The position numbers were made by a program, and so were the translations under genes. A stretch of DNA of 64,000 bases from Glandiceps talaboti (Eukaryota > Hemichordata > Enteropneusta > Spengelidae), in contig NC_135559.1 in NCBI RefSeq assembly GCF_964340395.1, positions 6,360,759 to 6,424,758 of the forward strand, written 5' to 3'. Positions 49,627-60,100 of the stretch are shown here, in pieces. The notes under the pieces were generated by a model. The model did not search any database and was not told the origin of the DNA. It worked only from the letters and a program-made list of their open reading frames with translations. Within the stretch, counting starts at the first letter, position 1. The number at the start of each line of letters is the position of its first letter.

Positions 49627-52600
49627 ATGGCGGATGTATCACAAAGTAGCTGTCAAGACATTGTGACAGAAACATCGACTAGTGTGAAAAATACTCAATC
49701 TAGATTGGTTCCCCTTGCAGAGGCTGAAGGGGATAGGATGCTCGACAACACTGAAGAACTTGATGAAAGGAATTCAGACACAACTATCACAATCAATAAC
49801 AGATCTCTGTGGAAAAACGTGTTGTGGGCTTCATTGTCGTTGTTCTGTACCTTTTCTGCCTTCCTTGGTCTCCAGGGGTTACAGAGCAGTCTGAATTGCA
49901 TTGAAGGATTAGGTTTTGCATCTCTGGTTACTCTTTACATCAGTTCTATAGTTTCTGGACTATTTCTCGCCTCATTTATCACTGAATGGCTTGGGAACAA
50001 ACAAACAATGACATGGAGTCCTGCATGCTATGTCGTATACACCATTGCCAACTTCTACCCACAATGGTATACAATGATACCTGCTTCAATTATCGTCGGT
50101 GTCGGAACGTCACTTCTATGGACAGCACAGCCAAGCTATATCACCACCGTTGGTAAATTACTTGCTAAGTATACAGGCAAATCATCAGATGTAATGATCA
50201 ACAAAGCTATGGCAGTATTGACATTTTTCTTTTTTATGAGTTTTGTCACATCGTTTATACCCCCAGCAATAATTTACAGGAGTCGTGATTACTCTTACAC
50301 AAACCAAACATCAACGTCAGAAACTAGCATTGATAGCTATACGTGTGGTGCCAGCGACTGCCAACAAACAGGAGGTAATGTGACAACTTATTGCAACCCC
50401 CCTGATAAAAAGTTAACATACGTACTACTGGGCATTTATGTGGCCCTTGGACTAGCTGCAGTTGGCATAGTGATTTTCTTTGTGGACGATCTTGAGAAGC
50501 GAACTTCACGAAAGCCTAAGGGACAGACGTTCAATGAACTTGGAAAGACTATCAGACTGTGGTTCAATTATAGGATGATGATGTTGATACCAGTGTCTCT
50601 CTTCTATGGCATGCATTTGGCTTTTATTAATGGAGACGTTCCAAAGGTAATTAGTCAGATTACTAGTGATATAGATAAACAAATCTAAAAATTTACACAT
50701 TGTGCTTCAGTTCTCAAATATCAAAGTAAGGGACTGGACAAAATTAACAGGGGGGGTGCATTTTTGGGGTGTGTCACTATTTTTTGCGCAGTGAATGGGG
50801 GGGGGGGTCACAACTGTTTGTGTATGCATTTAGGGGGGGGGGGGTCACTGATTTTTAATCCCCGCTGGACGAAGTCCAGGATTGGGACTTATGGATTGGG
50901 TTCTGTCCGTCTGTCTGTCCGTCCGGAGCCGTTTCTTGGAGATGCCAGGACCAATTATTTGCAAACTTTCAAACGCCAATTTGTTTCATGATACGATCCA
51001 ATATGGCCACCTGGCAGCCATTTTGTTTGCGAATTGTCCATGTCCAAAGTCATAACTCAGACATGCTTGAACAGATCTCATTCAAAGTTGGTATTAGCAC
51101 AGTGTTCTATGACATACATGTGCATAACCATTTTCGTCATGATATAATCCGATATGGCTGCCTGGTAGCCATTTTGTTGGTGCAGTTTTCTTGTCCAAAG
51201 CCATAACTCAGACATGCTTGAACAGAGTATTGATATCAAAAACAACCATATGAGGCCAAGGTTTTAACTAGCTTTGGAAATGACAACATAAACTGCCAGT
51301 GCCTTAAAACCCAATCATGGCGGGGACTATGTCATTTTCAATGACTTGTTCTAGTGTTTTTTTTTTATTTTGATATAAATAATGACAACATAAAGGAAAT
51401 TTAATTTGTTAATCATTTACCATTATCAAAATCATAAAAAAATCGAACTATAAATGAACTTTATGAAGAATTTTGTTGTGTAAAACACTGTGTGTATGTG
51501 TGCATGTGTAATATGATACTAGTAATTAATGAAGTTTGAGTCCACAGCTAGACAAGAGGGTAAACTGACACTAAAATGACCAAAAATTGTCTTAATGAGT
51601 TCCATGGGGCCAATTGTTCACTTTCCAACTGATAACCAACAAGGTTAATAGTAATTGTCTGCTACAACTTAGCAAAACGGACAGTTAAATAATTTCTACA
51701 GTAATATGCAATAAAAGACAAGCTATTAATACAAAATAGAGATGTATAAATTCTTTGTAATTCAAACAATGAACATTTTATTGGTTACATGACCATGAGT
51801 TCCAAACAATATCTAAACTAGAACATTGTCTATACCTAAAAAATTTTCTTTGCTTACAAATTGTAAAATACATGTATACCTCAATAAGCCATAGACCCTA
51901 GAGGAAATGGACAAGTCCACTACTGCATACCACAAAGGGAATCTCACTACCAACAGTGCAACATCTAAAATACCCTGGTAAACCTAAAAAAGAATGCCAA
52001 ATTAAGTGACTTGTCCATTTGCTTTAGGGTCTATGTATAAACTGAACACCTCTCTAAACCAAACAACATTTAATGATTTGAATGAGAGACAGGCTATACA
52101 CTAACATACATACAGTAAAACGTGTCTAAATCGAACCATGTCTAAACTAGTCTAAGAACACTCTATACCTAAATGGAATGTTTCTCTGTCTTAATAAAAT
52201 TGTAAAATTGTAAAAGGGTCTATGTATAAACTGTACACATTTCATACAGATAACAGACATTTTTTCAGCTACTACCCTCATGTCACTGTCACTGTCTCCT
52301 TATCACTGTCAACACCCTCTTCGGAATCATCATTACTATCATAGCACTCTGGATCCATATCATCCTCGTCATCAACAAGGCCTTGGTTATCTCCTTTTAG
52401 TAAAATGGTTTCTTTTTAATGTTATTGAATTTTTGGCAATTAATAGGACATAAACAACAAAACTATGTTGCCAAACTGTTGAATTATCTGCTTCAGAATC
52501 CAGTGTACATAAGAAATTTGCAATAATAGGTAGAGGCAATGTTTGAGGACTAGAATCAGACAGAATTGTGGGATATCTCATATGCTGCGTGTCATTTATC

Positions 52601-54698
52601 CAGAGAATGTCAATATGCAGTCAGCTATTACAACAACAGTTCAGAGCAGCACAACCTTGTACTTCAGAATCTGTTTCTGTATGAAAAGAGCTCTAAGCCA
52701 AGCCAAGACATTGTGCTTGAAGCTCTTGTATATTTTTTAAGTTGTACACATGTGTAATTGTTGTAGTAGTAATATCTAGTATATTTCATTGTATTTGAAT
52801 ACGGGAGGGGGGTCACTTTTTTCATGCATGGTACGGGGGTCAGAATTTTTTGTGCATATTGTCGAGGGGGTCTTATATTTTTTATGTGTTGGATTTTTGA
52901 AAAGCACCAGCCAACCCCCTGTTAATTCTGTCCAGTCCCTAAGTTTTATAACACAATCAACCAAGTTGAGTGGTGATATGATGTATGTAGTTGCAAAATA
53001 GTTCTCAAATGATTCTAGTCAAAGCAAATCACCAGCAGGGTCCATGAGCTACATTAACAGTGCCCAAAGGAATAATAGAAAAAGAGTAGTGCCCGTTGTA
53101 TGGAAATTAAGATTAAGTACTATCGGTCAGTATAGTACATACCACGTGACACGATCTCAGCCATTCACTTCACCGAAGGCTGTAAGAAAACGATGTGTTA
53201 ATAGGGTAAGGACTTACATGTGTGTTTTAATTCACTAGTCTTACATTTCATGTGCCATTGGAGTGGATATGGTTGGATATATCTTCATGTGTTATGGTAC
53301 TACAAGTATGTTTGCTCAATTTCTGGCAAGTAAGCTGGCAAATACCCGGGGAAGAGTCATTATGATGGGTGTTGCATTCACGTGTCTACTTTCCTGCTAT
53401 ATACTGTTATTGGTTATGGAACCTGCAGATAATACCATGACATTGGTACTGCTTTTCATCATATTCGCTTTAAGTGGAGTTGCTGACAGCATTTTTATGC
53501 TTGAGGCTACAAGTAAGACATCAAAATTGTTACTAATACCAACGATCGACGTATAATCAATAATCCAAATTTCATCATCGCCATATGTACCATGTATATC
53601 GATCTGAAAGTACCAGAGAAGATACACATACTGGTGAGGCCGGGAGCACGTATTTGTCAGGAGTACTAAGGCCAAATAAAAAAAATAATGCGTTTTCGAT
53701 AACCCGACCGACCCTAGTTTAAGCCACAACCATAAACATTTTTTACACGGGGAAAATTGTAACATTATGACAATTCACTTCTATTGCCCTGTACTGTAAA
53801 ATCTTTCGCCAAAGTACGTTTTGTTTAATCACATTCCAGAGAGAAACGATGTCATTTCAGCCTATAACAGCACAGTCTGCTTAATTATTGTGTCTGTCTA
53901 CTTCTGAATCACATAACTGTATTCATTTATTTCATTTATACCTCATCAACTGTAACGGAAGTATTGTGACCAACGAGTATCTTGTCTTTGGGTCGAAGTT
54001 ATAAAAAAAATAAAATGTAAAATAACTAAAATCCCGACATATCTACCTTTTATTTGCCGAGAAATTATGTTTATCGGAAACAAACATCTTTGTTGCCTCA
54101 TTGGGTTTGCAGCGTCTATTTTTATTTTATTGATTTATTTATTAAGCATCCAACAGGCATTGCCCAATAACAGGAGGAAAGTTCAGTGTTAATGACAAAA
54201 ACTATTTAAGTTATGCATTATGATCTCATTTAAGACTGTAAGTAAACATTAACAATATATGTAAAATTGTAATTTTACAACATTGATTTTATTTTGAAAG
54301 TACAGAAGGAAGTAAATCTATTTTAGATGTAATTGAATGTAAGTCTATTTTAGATGTAATTGAATGTAAAAGAACATTCAATTTTATCAAGTGTATTTGT
54401 GTGCACCTGTATTATTTCAAAACTTTGTCTAATTATTAGTATTTCGTTTCTTTTTCCTTCTCTTTTTCTAGCTATGCACGCATTGGTATTTCCAAACATG
54501 AAGGAAGCTGCTTTTGCCAATAAGATGCTGTGGATGGGAGTTGGATTTTCCCTAGGATTTGCACTAAGTCTATTTTTGTGTGTTTACATCAAGATTTCAT
54601 TGTTGGTTGTCATGTTAGTTTTGTCGTTTATGTTATACTTCATCTTAGAATTCGTACATCATCGAGAAGTGAAGCGTGATCAAGTGACACTCGAATGA
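49627..54698 (+). CDS. UNC93A-like multi-pass membrane protein (MFS fold)
   Basis: Three exons: 49627-50646, 53239-53512 and 54472-54698. Phases 0 and 1 join cleanly, giving 506 residues (human UNC93A 457). A polar N-terminal tail of about 55 residues precedes the membrane domain, which starts near SLWKNVLWASLSLF. Family features in order: GLQGLQSSLN, a long first loop with FYPQWYTMIPASI, LLWTAQPSYIT, an extracellular loop with the conserved CGASDC, then SYISCAIG in exon 2, GVADSIF at the end of exon 2, and KEAAFANKMLW in exon 3. UNC93 proteins are MFS-related. UNC-93 of C. elegans regulates a two-pore K+ channel and UNC93B1 traffics Toll-like receptors, while UNC93A is less well understood. 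The start codon lies 20 bp beyond a transposon end. A likely polyadenylation signal AATAAA is at 54786-54791. Confidence 0.9.
50730..52939. mobile_element. DNA transposon relic, PIF/Harbinger-like, copy 2 (in UNC93 intron 1)
   Basis: Ends GGGACTGGACAAAATTAACA and its near inverse complement, flanked by TAA on both sides (50727-50729 and 52940-52942). G-run repeats of the pattern GGGGGGTCAC..TTTTT lie inside both ends, again on the same strand. It contains a dispersed repeat beginning GCTGGACGAAGTCCAGGA, a two-copy 150-bp repeat (50985-51230) and a minus-strand frame ending in an acidic tail at 52278. No transposase domain recognised. Confidence 0.75.
50862..51240 (+). repeat. Dispersed repeat with internal ~150-bp duplication
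   Basis: Begins GGACGAAGTCCAGGATTGGG and GGGTTCTGTCCGTCTGTCTG, and a related start occurs at 57345 (GGACGTAGTCCGGGAC). The block CAGCCATTTTGTTTG..CATAACTCAGACATGC is present twice, about 150 bp apart. Confidence 0.65.
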
Positions 54699-54895
54699 GA
54701 AAGAGAACTTACTAAAAAAAAACGTACGTTCACCAAAAGAATGTAAACAATACTATGGCGGATTTACTTCCTTCTGTACTTTCAAAATAAAATCAATGTT
54801 GTAAAATTACAATTTACATATATTGTTAATGTTTACTTAGTCTTAAATGAGATCATAATGCCTAACTTAAATAGTTTTTGTCATTTATTTGGCTT
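54191..54895. repeat. ~125-bp inverted repeat enclosing the last UNC93 exon
   Basis: Left arm 54191-54319 starts AATGACAAAAACTATTTAAG. Right arm 54771-54895 ends with its inverse complement, and the arms match at nearly every base. The enclosed ~450 bp contains the splice acceptor, the whole third coding exon and the stop codon. The right arm supplies AATAAA at 54786. No clear target duplication. Confidence 0.8.
54320..54372 (+). repeat. 27-bp direct duplication inside the inverted repeat
   Basis: CTATTTTAGATGTAATTGAA occurs twice in tandem (about 54318 and 54345) just inside the left arm. Confidence 0.7.
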
Positions 54896-55435
54896 ATTTG
54901 ACCCTTGCCTCATGACCTGCGTCAGAGTGGCTCACTTCTACCTAAACTGCAACTTTGAAGTCATCTTTCAAATGTCCTTAAACGAACGGTTTTATTTCTC
55001 TTCCACTTTGTATGCGACTCTTGTAGTGTGGTTGTCTACGTCACAAAGGTCATCCTAATTAACCAATCAAGATGACCGTTTTGTATTATAGTTGTGATGT
55101 CATGTAAATTATGTAATATATTCGTATCACTCAAGGATATCCTTCCACTAAAATCAAGTACGTAATTGATATGACTTAGACACGTACAAAAGTGTGGAAA
55201 TACCTTCAATTAGCTGTTCAGTTCAGCATACATTTCATATGAATTATGTATATATACATTCTTTATCATGATGAAAATTAGCCCGTTTGCGGTGATATTG
55301 ATAAACACAGTGAGAATCAGCGACATGGATATGTATGAAATAACGAAGATATTAAAATAAAACAAAACCACATTTAAACTGAATGCCTTTCCTAAGGGAA
55401 AATTCTTTAGATTTTCGTTCCTACACACAATAATT
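54896..55435. other. No gene recognised
   Basis: Intergenic sequence downstream of UNC93A-like, without recognised exons. Confidence 0.5.
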
Positions 55436-56640
55436 GTTTGAATGCAACATAACATATGTGCAATTAGTTATGTTTGAAATATGTGCCAAATTTAATTGAA
55501 TTTGAAAATTACATTTTTAAAGATATATCCATATTGCTGAAAATCGTTAATTATGCAAATGACTCATTAAAGGTAACAGTTATATCAAAAAGCTTTATGA
55601 AACACGTGTGCCCTGGTATTATGAATGTATGTAACAAAATATATTGAACTTAAAGCTTGCACTCTTCATATATTGCCTAATGACAGAAAACCGTTAATTA
55701 TGCAAATGACTCGTTAAAACTTAAAGCTATATCAACACACTTTTCAGAACGTACACTTTGTTATGTTTGAAATATGCACCAAATTATTTTGAATTTGAAG
55801 CATAAATTCTAAAGATATAGCCTAATTGCTGAATATCATTAATTATGCAAATGAGTCTTTATAACTTGAGCTATATTATCAAACTTTATGTAGCACAAGG
55901 ACTTTGTTACCATCAATGTATGTACCAAATTATATTGAATTTGAAGTGTGCATTCTTAAGATAAAGCCTAATTTAAAAAAAATCACAAATTATACAAATA
56001 ACCCTTTAAAACTAAGCATTACATTAATAAGCAATGAGACATGTGCACACTCGTATCATTAATGTATGTACCAAATTATATAGAAATTGAAACTTGCTCT
56101 CTTCATATATAGCCTAATTGCTGAAAATCATTAATTATGCAAATGATTCATTAAAACTAAAAGCTACATCAAGACGTTTTTCAGGACATATATGTGCCCT
56201 TTGTTTGGTTTGAAGTAGGTGCCAAATTATATTGAATTTGTAGCATGCATTCTTAAGATATAGCCTAATTGCTGAAAAATACTAATTATGGAAATGAATC
56301 ATTAAAACTAAAAACTATATTATTAAACTTTATATGACACATACACTTTGTTATCATTGATTTATGTACCAAATTATATTGAAATTGAAACATGCATTCT
56401 TCAGATATAGCCTAATTGCTGAAAATAATTAATTATGCAAATGAGTCATTAAAACTAAAAACTATATTATCAAACTTTATATGACACATACACTTTGTTA
56501 TCATTAATGTATGTACCAAATTATATTGAATTTGAAGCATACATTCTTAAGATATAGCCTAATTCCTGAAAAACGGTAATTATTTAAATATCTAATTAAT
56601 ATTCATGAGCGTGTACCAAAACCTAACCATTTCTAGCCAT
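55436..56640. repeat. Tandem array of eight ~147-bp units with an octamer motif
   Basis: Each unit contains TTAATTATGCAAATGA, a CATTAAAACTAAAA segment, TGTATGTACCAAATTATATT and a TTCTTAAGATATAGCCTAAT segment. The ATGCAAAT element lies at 55553, 55700, 55845, 56137 and 56435, with one- or few-base variants at 55992, 56288 and about 56582, giving a period of 145-151 with 147 most common. No coding content. Confidence 0.85.
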
Positions 56641-56880
56641 TACCCTAACGAATATGTGCACCAAAGTTCGTTTGAATTGATCCAGAGTTTTTTTGGAGAA
56701 AACGATGACAGAGACAAACAGACACACACGCCACCAGACTTTTCATCCCTAATATATAACCTTCCTTACGGAAGGTAATTAACGAGCACACAAACAAACA
56801 AACAAACAAACAAACACACACACATATATAAATCAGCAAACTAACAAAAACAAACAAAGCGAAAGTAACCACACGATTAG
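56641..56880. repeat. Repeat end with hairpin and (CAAA)n
   Basis: The array ends in a segment with CGTTTGAATTGATCCAGAGT and CAGACACACAC, then the hairpin ACCTTCC..GGAAGGT (56760-56777) and a CAAA run (56793-56818). Similar end structure at 26548-26597. Confidence 0.6.
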
Positions 56881-57181
56881 CCTATACTCTAGGAGCGTAG
56901 TTGACGTGGGCTGCTGGGATATATGCAGTGCGGTGGTACTGGTAGTACTTTCTAGTTCTGGCGACTTTCCGGTTCTCCCAGCATGCAACGTATTATTTAC
57001 AATCAGAACGAGGCGAGGGGATGGCTCTTTAGTACCACTTTTCTGCGATTATCGTCTGCCACACATATCGTCTGCCACACATACAGTTTCCAGCAGGGTC
57101 AAATCACGCCGAAATGCGTGGCTGTAAGATCGCATTGGAAAAAATCGACGATCAACGGGTCACTGACCAGACAACCATGTG

Positions 57182-60100
57182 ATGTATCCACCAAAAAGTA
57201 GGAGACGTACATTTCGTAAACAGCGTGAAGAGTGGTTATCTAAGTCGTCTCCATACATTCCAATTATCTCTCCTTCGAATAAGAACGAAGGCACCCAGAA
57301 AGAAGGAGCCGTTCAAGTTGTAAACAAGGTTAGTTTAACTTAAATATGGACGTAGTCCGGGACGGGGGCTTATAGATTAGACTCCGTCCATCCGTGCGTC
57401 CGGGGCATTTCTTTGAGACATTCATATACCAATTTCTTTCAAACTTAGTAAATGGATAATGGACTATGACTTACATATGCACGTCAGTTTGTTTTGGGAT
57501 ATGATGCAATTTAGCCATCTTAGGGCCATGTCATGATTTTTGTTCAAAAAAGTTAAACTCCAAAACTACTGGGCAGATTGGCCTGAACTTCGGTGGGAAT
57601 GTTCTTAGAAGTGTTATTCGCAGATTTTCTGTAAAACATTTTGGCCCTAGCAACAATAACCACGCCCCTGGCAATAATCAAATGGTAGTGTGTTTTGGTC
57701 AAATAACATCATCAGGAAGGCAAGTGAGTAAACATTCAAAAAATGCATGCAAATCTCATTAGCAGCAATGACCACACCCATAGCAACAACCAAACGGTGG
57801 TGTTTTTCACAAAGATAATAGGGATTTTTAGACAAGTGAACAAAATTTTTAGATGTATGCAAATTAATCTAGCAACAAGGCCATGCCCATAGCAACAGCC
57901 AACTGATCATGCACATTACAAAGATAACAAGTTATTAATAGACAATTGAATAAACATTCAAGAAATGTATGTAAATATCCCTAGCAACAGGACCACACCC
58001 ATAGCAACAACCAAACAATCCAGTATATTGCAAAGATAGCAATATGTATTAATAGACAATTGAATAACATTCAAAAATGTATGTACATGTGCCAAGCACC
58101 TAGACCACACCCATGACAACAGCCAAACGATCACTTATATTGGAAAGATAACAACAGGGATTAATAGACAAATAAATAAACATTAAATAAATGTATCTAA
58201 ATATTACATCAATTATACTTTGTCCTACAATGCCATTGCCACTATATTTTATACAATCTCATACATCACACTACCATGACTTGTGGCAATTCTCTGAAAA
58301 CATCCATTGTGGGACTGAGTCATCTCCGATGACTGCTTCTTAAGTATAGTCTTCCCACCGAGTGCTGCAGCTGTATCTGGTTGGTCATGTACTATATATA
58401 AACCATACACTTAATCATAAATGTTACAGAAACTTTACATGTCTACATTTAAGCTGAAAGACTGTTTGCTTGGCTGGTCAGATGACAACTGACAACTCAG
58501 GTACAGGCAGATTTGTGGTTTCCATGAATTTATATGCTGTTTCAGATGTTGTTTTGATATAATCACCCCTCAGGAAAAATTGTTGAGAGGGTGTTTAACT
58601 TTTCTTATGAGCCCTCCCACTGGTGGTGAAGGACATCTGCCCTCCCTTCCTCCCTCCCACTGGGATTCAACTTGCCTGCTAGCTCCTGTCCACCCAATAT
58701 TGTGAATGATTTAGTGACTGGTCAGTTTCTCCGTCTGGGGGAGGGGGGGAGGAGGAGGGGTTGGGGTAGTCAGTCGGTGGATTTTTTCCCATCAGGCTGA
58801 TGACAAGTCACTGAACCCTCTCTCTATAAAACTAAAAACAGGCTGACACCCCCCCCCCCCCGGTCACTCAATTCTAAAACGTAGTGAACCCTCCCATAAA
58901 TCATATTTACATGATAGGTATTTGATCGTGACTCAGAGTGGACTGCTTAACTAAATACTGTAAATGATAGCATGATACTAAATTAGCGACTACATGGTAA
59001 ATATGTTCAAAAAGAACTTAATGTCATTTTTACAGTAAAAGGTAGGGGGAAAGCTTTGTATTGGAAATATGTACACGTCCCATGGGGGTCTTAGAAGATA
59101 TGGATGTTTATTGACACTCAAAGTTAATTTTCAGGTTATTCAGATCATTTTTGTGAAATAATTACAAGCTTTAGAAGACAGCACCAACATGTACTTATAG
59201 TAACTACGTGGGGTTGAAATTTTCATTTTTTAAGTTTAATAACATCTTGACAGTAAAAAAGTAGGGGAAGGGCTTGAGATGGGATATGTCAACTTTCCAT
59301 AGGCCATTGGGGTCCTGGAGCTCTGGAGGATTTTGACTTGTAAAGCCAACATTTAGGCTATTCAGAGCCCTTCAGACAATAACCTCCAAGCTTTACAAGA
59401 CAGCACCATCAAGTATCAGAAATTGAACTATTCTTTATACATATAGGGTTGAAGTATGATCTTAAGAAAAGTTATCGATATCATGGTAGTAAAGGTCAGC
59501 ATATCTGATGGTTGTATCATTGGCAAGGGGAGAGTTGGCATTACTATTGCAGATATAGAGTCATTGGTATGTTTGAGAACTTCAGGTGCTCATACCTACT
59601 AGGTATAATAGAAACTGGAATCTGATGAGATGTGGTGATTTGTAGTGTCGATAACATGTAGTGTCGGAAATAGAAAGCATACAATGTGTATTAATCCCTT
59701 CATACTGAAGAGTAGAACAATTTAGATTAACTTCTTTTATAAACTATCTGGGAAGATTACCATTAAGGAACTTTCAACTTTTTGCCCCAAAGTGCAATAT
59801 ATGTGAGGCATATTTGCCATTGTGAAATACCTGAGTATTTATATGACATGATGTTCTGTAACTAATGTGGTAGGTAATACATGTATATGTATAGTTATGT
59901 TTGAGTGTCACTTCGGGTGAAGTGATATTAATGAGTATAAGTAGGAAACAGGGACAAGAAAAAATTCCACAGTTCAGACAAGGTCATGTTCAGACAAGGT
60001 CATGCCACTGTAGACTCATGGATTTTTCTTCCATCAAAATCCAAAACACAATGACCCCTCCCCCTGTGCACAATTGTCAAAATAGGGTTACCCCATTAAC

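Noticed and set aside
53044-53238. Open frame directly before UNC93 exon 2
   Set aside because: Family alignment places the exon start at 53239 (SYISC after AAG). The preceding frame is intronic.
54110-54180. Possible truncated minus-strand SINE tail (AATAAATAAAT with GGATGCTTAAT)
   Set aside because: Only the A/T-rich tail resembles the SINE at 6.5 kb. Too short to support.
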